Notes: generated by a model not told the origin, from the sequence alone. A DNA stretch of 64,000 bases from Bacteroidota bacterium (GCA_030835135.1 JAUQWO010000004.1:37468-101467), one strand, 5' to 3'. Counted from the stretch's first letter, positions 1-8,357 are shown. A program made the numbers and translations.

Positions 1-260
1 CGGGCACATGGTCCGCCGGACCCGGCGGTGCCGTCAGCGTGCATGACATCCGCATCAATGGCGCACCACTCGACCGCGGGCGGTCGTACATCTGCACCGC
101 GAACGATTATCTCGTCGGCGAAGCGAAGCGCTATCTCGGGATGCCGCTCCCCGATGTGATCTATCTCCAGCGCACGCTGTTCGCCACGGTCGAAGAGGCC
201 ATCCGCAGGGACCGCGAGATCACCCCGGCCGTCCTGCCTTCACTCACACGTTCACACTGA
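1..260 (+). CDS. 5'-nucleotidase family protein, C-terminal fragment
   Basis: The open frame runs in from the left edge (codons from base 3) and stops at 258-260, leaving about 85 residues. The stretch INGAPLDRGRSYICTANDYL matches the end of the 5'-nucleotidase C-terminal domain, where the usual pattern is G-x-P-L-(D/N)-x-x-x-x-Y-x-V-x-T-N-D-(Y/F)-L. These enzymes are exported or periplasmic nucleotidases/UDP-sugar hydrolases with an N-terminal metallophosphatase domain, which lies outside the window. The GTG at 39 is internal to the gene, not a start. The typical GGDGY that follows in the family reads VGEAKRYLG here, so the substrate site may differ. The next gene starts 17 nt downstream and may be cotranscribed. 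The fragment is short, so the family call is fairly secure and the substrate is not. Confidence 0.7.
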   Translation, partial: GTWSAGPGGAVSVHDIRINGAPLDRGRSYICTANDYLVGEAKRYLGMPLPDVIYLQRTLFATVEEAIRRDREITPAVLPSLTRSH

Positions 261-277
261 TCGAGCCGGAGCATCTC

Positions 278-991
278 ATGAGCACTGCTGCACCACATTT
301 CCCCATTCTGATCATCACCGGCCGCCCCGCCGCGGGCAAGTCGGAACTGATCGATTTCCTCAAGAAGTGCGATCCGGCCGAGCGCAAGCGCCGGTTCAAC
401 ATCGGCGAGTTCGAAGAGCTCGACGACTTCCTGTACGTCTGGGAAACCTTCGAGACCGACGATATCCTGACGCGTCACGGGAAGCCCCGCGTCTGGACCG
501 ACGAGAAGTACTGGTTCAAGGAACACTTCATCTGGAACCTGTACATCGAACGGATCAGTCTGGAGTACCGCAAGAAGGTGGCCCGCGATCCGCGGTACCA
601 CGACACGATGACGACCCTCATCGAGTTCGCACGGGGCGGGGAGAACGGGATCGAGGAAGCGTTGAGCTACATGCACGAGGACATCCTCAAGCGCGCGAAG
701 CTGATCTACATCCGCGTGTCGTATGAGGAATCCGTCCGGAAGAACCACCGCCGTGCACGGAAGGGTCAGGAGGATTCCATCCTCTACCATTCGCTGCCGG
801 ATGAGAAGATGGAGTACTACTACAAGACGAACGATTGGGACACGCTCGAGGCACGCGATCCGAAGTTCATCACGGTGAAGGGCATCAAGGTCCCGTATGC
901 CGTGTTCGAGAACATGCCGGAGAAGACACTCGACCCGGCGATGATCGGTACCGAGCTGGAGCGCGTGACGGGGATCCTGCGCAATTCCTGA
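278..991 (+). CDS. P-loop NTPase of unknown function
   Basis: A 237-residue soluble protein with a Walker A motif GRPAAGKS at residues 15-22, directly after a short beta strand (PILIITG). The remainder is rich in charged and aromatic residues (WTDEKYWFKEHFIWNLYIERIS around residues 70-90, written here only to point at the block) and has a basic segment with KNHRRARKGQ near residue 150 that could be a kinase-like lid. No signal peptide or membrane segment is visible. ATG at 278 follows a GGAG 8 nt upstream. The single-domain size and early P-loop resemble small kinases or nucleotide-dependent regulators, but I do not recognise the family and assign no substrate. It sits 17 nt after a nucleotidase gene and ends at a strong bidirectional terminator. 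Confidence 0.75.
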   Translation: MSTAAPHFPILIITGRPAAGKSELIDFLKKCDPAERKRRFNIGEFEELDDFLYVWETFETDDILTRHGKPRVWTDEKYWFKEHFIWNLYIERISLEYRKKVARDPRYHDTMTTLIEFARGGENGIEEALSYMHEDILKRAKLIYIRVSYEESVRKNHRRARKGQEDSILYHSLPDEKMEYYYKTNDWDTLEARDPKFITVKGIKVPYAVFENMPEKTLDPAMIGTELERVTGILRNS

Positions 992-1020
992 GAATGAGGG
1001 GTGTTCCGTGGGTGGAAACA

Positions 1021-1053
1021 CGAACGCCATCCCGCTCCGCGGGATGGCGTTCG
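1021..1053. terminator. Bidirectional intrinsic terminator hairpin
   Basis: Perfect 15-bp inverted repeat (1021-1035 and 1039-1053) with a 3-nt TCC loop, lying between the convergent P-loop gene and MFS gene. There is no long T run, but TCGTTTC follows on the plus strand. Its core CATCCCGC/GCGGGATG is shared with the hairpin at 8358-8386. Confidence 0.75.
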
Positions 1054-1103
1054 TCGTTTCATGGGGCCTTCGCCGGGCCGGCGCTGTGCCGGTGTCGGTC
1101 CGC

Positions 1104-2456
1104 TCAGTGCGCGGCACCCCGGCCTTTGGGGATCGCATGCCAGATCATCCGCGTCATGGCGATGCCCGCGATGGCGAAGGGGATGAGGAACACCGGCCAG
1201 TAACTCCAGTTCCAGCTCGTGATGTATCCGAGGGCGAGGGACTGCACGCCCGTGCCCAGATACACCAGTCCGTCGATGAGCCCGACCGCCGTTGCCGCCG
1301 CTTTCCGGCCTCCGAAGTCCATCGTGGCCGTGCCGCTCAACATGCCGTGTGTTCCGATCACCGTGACCGACACGATGGACACCAGTATCCCGAGCAGGAG
1401 AGGCGTGCTGTACAACGTCATGGTCATCCCGATCACCGCGAGCAGGAGGACGGAGTAGAGGATCCCTGCCACCGGTGCGCGGCGCGAGCCGAAGAGATGA
1501 TCGGACATCCATCCCGCCAGCATGCCTCCGCTCGCACCGGCGAGCATCAGCATGAGTCCCCAGTTGTTCAACCAGAATCGCCACGCCTCGGAGGTGACGG
1601 GGTCAGCGGCGATCTGCTCCTTGGCGAAGATCGGGAACCAGTGCATCACGCCGTTCCGCAGCACGCCTGTGCAGAATTCGATCAACCCCACGATGATGAG
1701 GACGCGGTTGGTGAAGATCCTGATCAGGATCTCTTTCAGGTTGAAAGGGGTATTCTCCTCACCTGACGACGCATCGCCCGTATCGAAGTCCGCGAAGCCG
1801 GCCTGGCCGGGAGTGTCGCGCAGGAACAACATATCCAGGAGGACCCAGAAGAGGAGGATGGCCGCGGGGATGAAGAAGACTAGCCAGTACTGCGGGCTTG
1901 CGGGGTTCATGGTCTCGGTGAAGTTGACGACGGCCTGGCTCCAGTCGAAGGCGAAGTACAGTCCCAGCGATATGAGGATGCCGAAGATGCCGCCGAAGAT
2001 CCCGCGCTCCCGTACATGGAACCACGCGGCGTTGACCTTCACGATCGCGACGGCGCCGTAGCTCTGGAAATACATGTTCAGCGAGTAGATCACCGCGAAG
2101 GACAGCGTGAGGTTGAGCGCCCAGTGCTCCACGAGAATGCCGTACACCACGATGCCGAGGAGGATGTTCATCAGGGCGGACCCGATGGCCCCGATCAGCA
2201 TGGCGCGCTTCCCGCCGATCCGGTCCGTGAGCGGGCCGTTGATCAGAAAAGAGAAGGCATAGGTGATGGTCCCTGCGGCGAAGATGATGCCGAAGGCCTC
2301 CTTCGGCATGAGGTCGCCGAGCGCATTCTTGGAGACGGTGAGGTTGTACCGTGCCATGTACAGGAAGGCGTACGTGAGGCCGAGGGGCAACCAGTTGAAG
2401 AGCCGGCGGCGGCGGAACGCCGCGGAGTGAACCGGACGGTCAGAGACTGAGGTCAT
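1104..2456 (-). CDS. MFS transporter, organophosphate:phosphate antiporter (GlpT/UhpT-like)
   Basis: A 450-residue inner-membrane protein with about twelve hydrophobic segments. The N-terminal part (FNWLPLGLTYAFLYMARYNL, then NGPLTDRIGGKR) and the MYFQSYG...WFHVRERG block match the GlpT/UhpT/PgtP branch of the major facilitator superfamily, which exchanges organophosphates such as glycerol-3-phosphate or hexose phosphates for phosphate. A second-half loop GWMSDHLFGSRRAP is the repeat of the cytoplasmic signature. The start chosen is the ATG at 2456 (MTSVSD); the frame stays open far upstream only as antisense of corA. No clear ribosome site is seen. A TATATT at 2511-2506 on this strand could be a -10 box but has no good -35 partner. 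Substrate is not predictable from sequence alone. Confidence 0.85.
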   Translation of the reverse strand: MTSVSDRPVHSAAFRRRRLFNWLPLGLTYAFLYMARYNLTVSKNALGDLMPKEAFGIIFAAGTITYAFSFLINGPLTDRIGGKRAMLIGAIGSALMNILLGIVVYGILVEHWALNLTLSFAVIYSLNMYFQSYGAVAIVKVNAAWFHVRERGIFGGIFGILISLGLYFAFDWSQAVVNFTETMNPASPQYWLVFFIPAAILLFWVLLDMLFLRDTPGQAGFADFDTGDASSGEENTPFNLKEILIRIFTNRVLIIVGLIEFCTGVLRNGVMHWFPIFAKEQIAADPVTSEAWRFWLNNWGLMLMLAGASGGMLAGWMSDHLFGSRRAPVAGILYSVLLLAVIGMTMTLYSTPLLLGILVSIVSVTVIGTHGMLSGTATMDFGGRKAAATAVGLIDGLVYLGTGVQSLALGYITSWNWSYWPVFLIPFAIAGIAMTRMIWHAIPKGRGAAH

Positions 2457-2561
2457 GGGATGTCGTGTTGATGTGTCGGAACAGGATGGTGATAGGTCGT
2501 CCAGCAATATACCAAATCGTTCTGAAACATGCGCTCCGTTCAGGCAATCTTTCGCGCGTGC

Positions 2562-2590
2562 TTGACCAAGTCGGGTTCGTTTCGTATGTT
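2562..2590 (+). promoter_or_regulatory. Sigma-70-type promoter of corA
   Basis: TTGACC (2562-2567), 17-nt spacer, TATGTT (2585-2590). Predicted transcription start near 2597 gives an untranslated leader of about 85 nt before the corA ATG at 2682. Confidence 0.65.
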
Positions 2591-2600
2591 TTGCTGTCCC

Positions 2601-2620
2601 GCCGGGCACCTCTGCCCGGC
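2601..2620 (+). promoter_or_regulatory. Hairpin in corA 5' leader
   Basis: Perfect 8-bp stem GCCGGGCA/TGCCCGGC (2601-2608, 2613-2620) with a CCTC loop, only a few bases after the predicted transcription start. No T run follows, so it is more likely a 5'-stabilising or regulatory hairpin than a terminator. It does not look like a known Mg2+ riboswitch. Confidence 0.4.
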
Positions 2621-2681
2621 CGCTGTGTTTGAGGCGGATCGGACGCAGCCCGGACCCTACGGGGCCCACACCGGAGGAAGC

Positions 2682-3683
2682 ATGGTCAACATCTATCAGT
2701 TCCTGAATGGCGAGATCCGCAAGCTGACGTTCAAGGAGTTGCGGGCAGCCATCCTTGACCACACCAGCATCCTCTGGGTGGATATGGACGATCCCATGGA
2801 GGCCGAAGAGGAGACCCTGCTGGTCTCGATGTGCGACTTCCACCACCTGGCTGTCGAGGACTGTCAACGCGGCCGCGGGGAAGAAGGGCACCTTCCAAAG
2901 GTCGAGGACTTCGGCGAGTACCTGTTCGTCATTTTCAATCCGGTGGAGGGGATCGCGACGAACGACCAGACCGATGCGATCGCCCGCCTCGAAGTGACCA
3001 CGTCCCAGCTCAGCGCGTTCCTCCTGAAGAACATGCTGGTCACCCACCATTATAAGCCCCTGCGGTCCATCTCGTACGTCGCCGGCCTTTGCTCGAAGAA
3101 CCCGCAGGTGATGGGCCGCGGACCGGATTACATCTTCCATATGATCATCGACGACATCGTGGACAACTACACGCCGATGCTGGATAACCTGGATGACGCC
3201 ATCGACCGTACGGAGGACGAGGTGTTCCACCAGCCGACATCGGATACGATGATGCGGATCCTCCAACTCAAGCGGAACATCATGACCATCCGCCGCGTCG
3301 CCGTGTACCAGCGCGAAATGCTCAACCGCCTCTCCCGCGGCGAGTTCCCGCTGATCACGACCGATGAGATGCTGTACTACCGCAACGTGTACGACCACCT
3401 GGTCCGCATGACCGACATGACGGATTCCTACCGCGATATGGTCTCGTCATTGCTGGATGCCTATCTGTCCGTGACCTCCAACAGGTTGAACCAGGTGATG
3501 AAGGTCCTGACGATCATCTCGACGATCTTCCTTCCCCTGAGCGTGATCACCGGGTTCTTCGGGATGAACTTCACCCATCTCCCGATCGCTACATGGGAAC
3601 ACGGGGTGCTGATCACGACCATCGGCATGCTGATCGTAGCGGGCGGGATGCTCGCGTTCTTCCGCTGGAACGACTGGATCTGA
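2682..3683 (+). CDS. corA: CorA-family magnesium/divalent cation transporter
   Basis: A 333-residue protein with a large N-terminal cytoplasmic domain, a long helical stalk (about residues 170-270) and two C-terminal membrane segments. The diagnostic selectivity motif GMN is at residues 294-296 within GFFGMNF, after the first membrane helix and before the second, as in CorA pentamers that conduct Mg2+ (also Co2+/Ni2+) across the inner membrane. ATG 2682 is selected because GGAGGA lies at 2673-2678; a longer frame from 2529 overlaps the promoter. It is transcribed divergently from the MFS gene and has its own promoter and leader hairpin. The family call is secure; whether the main ion is Mg2+ or another divalent metal cannot be told. 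Confidence 0.92.
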   Translation: MVNIYQFLNGEIRKLTFKELRAAILDHTSILWVDMDDPMEAEEETLLVSMCDFHHLAVEDCQRGRGEEGHLPKVEDFGEYLFVIFNPVEGIATNDQTDAIARLEVTTSQLSAFLLKNMLVTHHYKPLRSISYVAGLCSKNPQVMGRGPDYIFHMIIDDIVDNYTPMLDNLDDAIDRTEDEVFHQPTSDTMMRILQLKRNIMTIRRVAVYQREMLNRLSRGEFPLITTDEMLYYRNVYDHLVRMTDMTDSYRDMVSSLLDAYLSVTSNRLNQVMKVLTIISTIFLPLSVITGFFGMNFTHLPIATWEHGVLITTIGMLIVAGGMLAFFRWNDWI

Positions 3684-3698
3684 GCCCGGCGCGGCGCG

Positions 3699-3727
3699 TT
3701 GCTTCTGCGGGCCTGTTTGGGTATATT
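3699..3727 (+). promoter_or_regulatory. Promoter of the GT9 operon, apparently leaderless
   Basis: TTGCTT (3699-3704), 17-nt spacer, TATATT (3722-3727). The ATG at 3735 begins 8 nt after the -10 box, where transcription should start, and no Shine-Dalgarno sequence precedes it. Confidence 0.65.
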
Positions 3728-3734
3728 TGTTGGC

Positions 3735-4802
3735 ATGTCGACCGTCCCGCAGCCCCGACCATCCATTCCGTTCGCAACGATCCGCCGCACGCTGGTGATC
3801 AAACTCCGTGCGGTGGGCGACGTCGTGCTCTCGTCGATCGTCCTGAACAACCTCCGGCATGCCCTGCCGCACGCAACCCTGGATGTGCTCACCGAACGGG
3901 CCAGCGAAGCCGTCGTCCGCACGCACCCCGCGGTCTCGTCCGTCGTGGTGTTCGATGCGAAGCACATGTCGGGGCTCGATCTCATCCGGGATGTCCGCCG
4001 ACGCCGGTATGACCTTGTGATCGACCTCTTTGGGAATCCCCGGACGGCCCTCGTGACACGCCTGAGCGGGGCGCCGTACCGTGTGGGGTACCGGTTCCGG
4101 GGCCGTGCCTACGCATACAACCTGATCGCGGAGCCGCGGGGCGGATCGGTCCATAATACCCAGTTCAATCTCGATGCCCTCGAGCGCATCGGGATCCCGA
4201 TCATCGACCGCGCGGTGCATCTCTATCCCTCGGCCGACGACCGCTCCTACGTTGATGCCTTCCTGCGTGAAGCCGGTCTTGCCGATGCGACACTCGTCGC
4301 CATCAATACCGGCGGGGGATGGTACACGAAACGGTGGGGGATCGACAGGTTCGCGACGCTTGCGGACCGGATCGCCGCGACGACAGGATGGAAGATCATC
4401 CTGACCTGGGGGCCCGGTCAACAGCACGAGGTGGAGCAGCTGAGGTCGCAGATGACCACTCCTGCCTTCATCCCGCCACCCACGACGCTCATGCAGCTGA
4501 CCGCCCTCTTCGAACGCACCGGATGGGTCGTGAGCAACGATTCCGGACCGATGCACATCGCCGCCGCGGCGGGTTCCCGCGTCCTCGGCATCTTCGGGCC
4601 GACACGTCCTGCACTGCAGGGACCATATGGCGAAGCGAATCTCACCGTCCGCCGTGAGATCCTCACCTGCCTGGGCTGCAATCTCACGTCCTGTACGATC
4701 GGGAACGTGTGCATGACCGAGCTGACCGTGGATGAAGTGTACGACGCGTTCATGAGGCTCGCGCAGCGATCATCACCATCATCACCGGGTATACACTCAT
4801 GA
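3735..4802 (+). CDS. Glycosyltransferase family 9 (ADP-heptosyltransferase-like)
   Basis: A 355-residue GT-B glycosyltransferase. The N-terminal LVIKLRAVGDVVLSS is the typical strand-loop of heptosyltransferases, and the second-half block SNDSGPMHIAAAAGSRVLGIFGPT is the conserved nucleotide-sugar/acceptor region. The C-terminus has the Cys cluster C-x2-C-x4-C-x5-C (CLGCNLTSCTIGNVCM) common in GT9. Such enzymes add heptose or related sugars to lipopolysaccharide core at the inner face of the inner membrane. The start is the ATG at 3735 next to the promoter, rather than the TTG at 3699 that lies in the -35 box. The stop overlaps the next start (ATGA at 4799-4802), so the two glycosyltransferases are translationally coupled. 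Confidence 0.88.
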   Translation: MSTVPQPRPSIPFATIRRTLVIKLRAVGDVVLSSIVLNNLRHALPHATLDVLTERASEAVVRTHPAVSSVVVFDAKHMSGLDLIRDVRRRRYDLVIDLFGNPRTALVTRLSGAPYRVGYRFRGRAYAYNLIAEPRGGSVHNTQFNLDALERIGIPIIDRAVHLYPSADDRSYVDAFLREAGLADATLVAINTGGGWYTKRWGIDRFATLADRIAATTGWKIILTWGPGQQHEVEQLRSQMTTPAFIPPPTTLMQLTALFERTGWVVSNDSGPMHIAAAAGSRVLGIFGPTRPALQGPYGEANLTVRREILTCLGCNLTSCTIGNVCMTELTVDEVYDAFMRLAQRSSPSSPGIHS

Positions 4803-5941
4803 CGACCCCGCTCACCATCCCATCCTGCAAGCACTTCACCGGATACAAGCCCTGCTTCCCCGGCGTGAACTGTCTCGAGCAATGCCGCGAGGACGTTCCG
4901 GTCGGGACACGCATTCTGATCGTGAACCTGGACGCGATGGGAAACGTGCTCGTGACCACGAGCATCCTCCCCGCGATCAAGCGGAAGTATCCGCAGAGCA
5001 CCATCTCCTGGATCACCCTGAAGAACGCCGCGCCACTGCTCAAACACAATCCGCTCATCGACCGCGTGTGGCTCTGGGAGCCGGAGAGCTGGCTCATCCT
5101 CAACCGGATGACGTTCGACGTCGTGCTCAACGTGGACAAGTCGCAGCGCTCGGGTGCGTTCACGATGGGAGTGACGGCACCGGTGAAGCTCGGCTTTGGC
5201 ATCAACGGGAATGGCACGATCATCCCGCTGAATCCGGAAGCGGAGGAGAACTACCGTCTCGGCCTGGACGATCACCTCAAGTTCAAGGTCAACACCAAGA
5301 CCGTGGCACAGCTGCAGTGCGAGCAGTTCGCGCTGGAGTACCGCCGCGATCCCTACGTCCTCGTCCTCTCGAAGGAGGAACAGGAGTTCTGCGCGGCGTA
5401 CCGGGCGGAGCACGGATTGGACTGTGCCGAACTCGTGGTCGGGTTCAACACGGGGTGCTCGGAATTGTATCCGAACAAGAAGCTGACCATCGATCAGCAC
5501 GTTGCGCTCATCGAACGGCTCTCCGCCGTGCCCGGCATCCGCCTCGTGCTGCTCGGCGGGCCGGAGGATACGGTGCGCAACGCCGAGATCGAACGGCGGG
5601 TCGGGAAGAAGGTCCTGAATACCCCGACGACGGACGGGGTGCGGAAGGGGTTGTGCTCCATCAATGTGGCCGACCTGGTGATCTCGGGTGATTCGTTCGG
5701 CATGCATGCCGCCATCGGGCTGGGGAAGCATGTGCTCGTGTGGTTCGGACTGAGCACGTGGACCGAGATCGATCTGTTCGAGCGTGGGGCGAAGTTCATC
5801 CCGGAAGGGCTCTTCTGTGCGCCGTGCTGGAAGCGGGCCTGTCCTTATGGACTGGAGTGTATCTCGATGGTGGACCTCGACGGCATGGTGCGGCACGTGC
5901 TGACGTTCCATGATGCCCACCGGTCCACGCCGGCCGGATGA
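4799..5941 (+). CDS. Second glycosyltransferase family 9 protein
   Basis: A 380-residue paralogue-like GT9 enzyme: ILIVNLDAMGNVLVTTSILP near residue 38 and SGDSFGMHAAIGLGKHVLVWFG near residue 295 are the N- and C-domain signatures. It carries an N-terminal extension with four cysteines (CKHFTGYKPC, then CLEQC) and a C-terminal cluster CAPCWKRACPYGLEC; similar Cys pairs occur in Bacteroidota GT9 proteins. Role is inferred as sugar transfer to surface glycan or lipopolysaccharide core. It overlaps the upstream gene by 4 nt and the downstream DUF2279 gene by 4 nt (ATGA at 5938-5941), so all three are one transcript. Confidence 0.85.
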   Translation: MTTPLTIPSCKHFTGYKPCFPGVNCLEQCREDVPVGTRILIVNLDAMGNVLVTTSILPAIKRKYPQSTISWITLKNAAPLLKHNPLIDRVWLWEPESWLILNRMTFDVVLNVDKSQRSGAFTMGVTAPVKLGFGINGNGTIIPLNPEAEENYRLGLDDHLKFKVNTKTVAQLQCEQFALEYRRDPYVLVLSKEEQEFCAAYRAEHGLDCAELVVGFNTGCSELYPNKKLTIDQHVALIERLSAVPGIRLVLLGGPEDTVRNAEIERRVGKKVLNTPTTDGVRKGLCSINVADLVISGDSFGMHAAIGLGKHVLVWFGLSTWTEIDLFERGAKFIPEGLFCAPCWKRACPYGLECISMVDLDGMVRHVLTFHDAHRSTPAG

Positions 5942-6804
5942 AGCGCGCGCTCATCGTCTGTCTCCTGCTGGCCGGGCACGCCTGGGGACAGGACACGCTG
6001 GCGGTCCGGCAGAACACCTTGCCACGCCGTCCGATGCCGGTGCAGCCCTCCACACCATTGCGCCGGTACATCGCCACCGGCATGGTTGGCGCGCTCCTCG
6101 GCGGCTCGCTGGTCAGTTCCTACTTCGACTGGTGGCAGGGGGCGGACAGGAAATTCCATACCTCCGACGACGGGATGTTCAACAACTACTCCCTCGGCAT
6201 CGACAAGGTCGGGCACGCATACACCTCCTACTTCTATTTCCACACGTTCCACAATGTGATGCGGTGGGGCGGGTACGATGAGCATTCGGCGCGCTGGTGG
6301 GCCGCCGGGACCGCCGCGTTCTTTGCGGTGTCGATCGAAGTGGGGGATGGACTCAGCGACTACGGGTTTTCGTTCGGCGACCTGGGCTTCAACATGGCGG
6401 GGCTGGGCTACGGGCTCGCGCAGACCTACGTCCCGTTCCTGCGCAACTTCAACTTCAAGTGGAGTTACGTCCCGCTGGATGGCTACCGCTGGCCGCCGCG
6501 GTTCACGGACCACTATGATGCGCACATCTACTGGATGACCGTGAACGTGCATAACCTGCTGCCGGACGACGCGCGGCCGTGGTGGCCGGAGTTCCTGCAG
6601 CTTGCGGTGGGGTACGGGGTGGACGATCACCAGACGCGGCGGGAGGGGTTCATCGGGCTCGACCTGAACCTGCGGGTGTTTCGCCCGACCCAGCCGGACC
6701 TGCGGCTGCTGGTGCAGACCGTGGACCTGTTCCACATTCCAATGCCGGGCATAAAGACCACCGGGGGCCGAAGCCCCCGGTATCAATGGATCGTGTGGAA
6801 CTGA
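5938..6804 (+). CDS. DUF2279 family exported protein
   Basis: A 288-residue protein with a signal peptide (MKRALIVCLLLAGHAWG, cleavage near GQ) followed by a region of small hydrophobic helices: GMVGALLGGSLVSSYFDWW, DKVGHAYTSYFYFHTFHNVM, WWAAGTAAFFAVSIEVGDG. The D-K-x-x-H-x-x-x-S/Y and E-x-x-D pattern is characteristic of DUF2279, annotated elsewhere as predicted periplasmic lipoprotein/VanZ-like; the conserved His and Asp hint at a hydrolase-type active site, which is inference. No lipobox Cys is present here. Coupling to two GT9 genes suggests a role in envelope glycan or lipid processing. The last coding bases contain a strong hairpin (6760-6781), so the C-terminal dozen residues are probably not conserved. 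Confidence 0.75.
   Translation: MKRALIVCLLLAGHAWGQDTLAVRQNTLPRRPMPVQPSTPLRRYIATGMVGALLGGSLVSSYFDWWQGADRKFHTSDDGMFNNYSLGIDKVGHAYTSYFYFHTFHNVMRWGGYDEHSARWWAAGTAAFFAVSIEVGDGLSDYGFSFGDLGFNMAGLGYGLAQTYVPFLRNFNFKWSYVPLDGYRWPPRFTDHYDAHIYWMTVNVHNLLPDDARPWWPEFLQLAVGYGVDDHQTRREGFIGLDLNLRVFRPTQPDLRLLVQTVDLFHIPMPGIKTTGGRSPRYQWIVWN
6760..6781 (+). terminator. Terminator-like hairpin inside the 3' end of the DUF2279 gene
   Basis: Perfect 9-bp stem ACCGGGGGC/GCCCCCGGT with a CGAA tetraloop at 6760-6781, ending 20 nt before the stop codon. No T run follows. It lies between convergent units and probably ends the GT9 operon even though it is within the frame. Confidence 0.5.
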
Positions 6805-6824
6805 CGCTGGTGCGTCGGCGGCTC

Positions 6825-7769
6825 CTACTTCTCTTTCTTCAGGGCTGACGTCTCATTGAAGACGCGGGAGACGGCGCTCACCATCCCTGCGACGTCGGCC
6901 AGATTCGACGGAATGATCATCGTGTTGTTCGTCTTGGCGAGTTTGCCGAACTCTCCGAGATAGGCCTCGGCGATGCGGAGGTTGACGGCATCCATGCCGC
7001 CCTTGTCGCTGATGGCGCTGGCGATCTCACGGATACCTTTCGCGGTTGCCATGGCGACGCGCTCGATCTCCGCTGCACGGCCCTCGGCCTCGTTGATGCG
7101 CTTCATCTTCTCGCCTTCGGACTTCGCGATCGCTTCCTGTTTGTCGCCTTCCGCCCGGTTGATCTTCGCCTGCTTGTCGCCTTCCGATTCCGCGATCAGC
7201 GCCCGCTTCTCGCGCTCGGCGCGCATCTGCTTCTCCATGGCATCCTTGATGCTCGCCGGCGGCACGATGTTCTTGATCTCGTAGCGGGTCACCTTCAGTC
7301 CCCACGGTTCGGCCGCCTTATCGACCGACCTGACGATCTCGTGGTTGATCTTCTCGCGCTCTTCAAAGGTCCTGTCCAGTTCGATCTTCCCGACCTCGCT
7401 GCGCATCGTGGTCTGCGCCAGCTGGATCGATGCGAAGGCATACTCGCTGATGCCGTAGGATGCCTTGACGGGATCCACGATCTGGAAGTAGAGGATGCCA
7501 TCGACTTCCACCTGGATGTTGTCCTTCGTGATGCATGCCTGGGGCGGGACATCCATCGCGACCTCTTTCAGCATATGCTTGTAGGCGATCCGGTCCACGA
7601 AGGGGACGAGGATATGGAACCCGGCTTCCAGCGTGCGGCTGTACTTGCCGAGGCGTTCGACGATGAACACGGTCTTCTGCGGAACGACCCGGGCGGTTTT
7701 GAGCAGGGTGACGAACGCGAGAAAGATCAGTCCGGCTATGATGATGGTCTCGAACATTGGCTGCTCCAT
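6825..7769 (-). CDS. SPFH/stomatin-prohibitin family protein (QmcA/paraslipin-like)
   Basis: A 314-residue protein with one N-terminal membrane segment (IIIAGLIFLAFVTLL) and an SPFH domain beginning ARVVPQKTVFIVERLGKYSRTLEAG, ending in a long Glu/Lys/Ala coiled coil (AEREKRALIAESEGDKQAKINRAEGDKQEA, residues about 190-240). This is the bacterial stomatin/paraslipin (QmcA/YbbK) pattern: an inner-membrane scaffold forming oligomeric microdomains. Its gene lies 12 nt after an NfeD gene, the classical partner. The ATG at 7769 gives the longest product; a second ATG at 7757 is preceded by GGAG at good spacing and may be the true start. Confidence 0.88.
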   Translation of the reverse strand: MEQPMFETIIIAGLIFLAFVTLLKTARVVPQKTVFIVERLGKYSRTLEAGFHILVPFVDRIAYKHMLKEVAMDVPPQACITKDNIQVEVDGILYFQIVDPVKASYGISEYAFASIQLAQTTMRSEVGKIELDRTFEEREKINHEIVRSVDKAAEPWGLKVTRYEIKNIVPPASIKDAMEKQMRAEREKRALIAESEGDKQAKINRAEGDKQEAIAKSEGEKMKRINEAEGRAAEIERVAMATAKGIREIASAISDKGGMDAVNLRIAEAYLGEFGKLAKTNNTMIIPSNLADVAGMVSAVSRVFNETSALKKEK

Positions 7770-7781
7770 GGTCGTGTCTGG

Positions 7782-8249
7782 TTAGGAAAGAGGTTTGACA
7801 TGAAGGGTGAGATTGTCCTGGCTGGTGATCTCCACCATCTGGCCGGCCGGGATCGCGACATCCGCTTCCGCACTCCAGGGTGTTCCGTGGAACTCCACAC
7901 GTCCACCCGGCGCCCCGGGGGTGATGGCCTGCAGCACCACCGCGCGCTGTCCCCGCACATCATCCATGGATGTTTCAGGGCTCAGGATGCGGCTGACCTT
8001 TCCTTCGAACAGGCGTTTGCCCTTCCTCCGGAACACGACAAGACAGAGGATCGAAGAGATCAGGAACACGAGCAACTGCGCATTGAACGTCGGCAGGAGT
8101 CCGAAGCCGACGAGCAACGCGGTGATCCACGCGCCGAAGCCGAAGAAGATGATGACGAAACCGGGGAGCGCGAGTTCAGAGACGAGGAGGACGAGGCCGA
8201 CCAGGAACCAGAGCAGTTCGGCGCTTGCATTATCGAGCATGGTGAGCAT
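7782..8249 (-). CDS. NfeD family membrane protein
   Basis: A 155-residue protein with three or four hydrophobic N-terminal segments (WFLVGLVLLVSELALPGFVIIFFGFGAW and LLVFLISSILCLVVF regions) followed by a soluble C-terminal OB-fold: DVRGQRAVVLQ...GRVEFHGTPWSAEADVAIPAGQMVEI, which is the NfeD C-terminal domain. This short, protease-less NfeD class is normally paired with an SPFH/stomatin protein, exactly as here, and is thought to help form or regulate the membrane assembly. Either ATG 8249 or ATG 8240 (with GGGA upstream) could initiate. A TTGACA promoter lies 49 nt upstream. Confidence 0.88.
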   Translation of the reverse strand: MLTMLDNASAELLWFLVGLVLLVSELALPGFVIIFFGFGAWITALLVGFGLLPTFNAQLLVFLISSILCLVVFRRKGKRLFEGKVSRILSPETSMDDVRGQRAVVLQAITPGAPGGRVEFHGTPWSAEADVAIPAGQMVEITSQDNLTLHVKPLS

Positions 8250-8297
8250 TCCCGAGACGTGTGGTGGATGATACGGCGAGGCAGGAACGGTGTTGCA

Positions 8298-8326
8298 ATA
8301 CTACGGGGAAGTCATGATAATGTCAA
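8298..8326 (-). promoter_or_regulatory. Promoter of the NfeD-SPFH operon
   Basis: On the minus strand TTGACA (8326-8321), 17-nt spacer, TAGTAT (8303-8298). Predicted start near 8291 gives a leader of roughly 40 nt to the NfeD start. Confidence 0.65.
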
Positions 8327-8357
8327 GTCTGGCGCGGGGTTTCGGCCTTTCCATGCA

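Noticed and set aside
2457..3398. N-terminal extension of the MFS frame antisense to corA
   Set aside because: The extension is low-complexity antisense sequence; the transporter proper starts at 2456 and corA has GMN and a good ribosome site.
3722..3729. TATATTTG as a Bacteroidetes-type -7 box
   Set aside because: It fits TAnnTTTG, but the same site is a better TTGCTT-N17-TATATT promoter and the other promoters in the window do not have TTTG.
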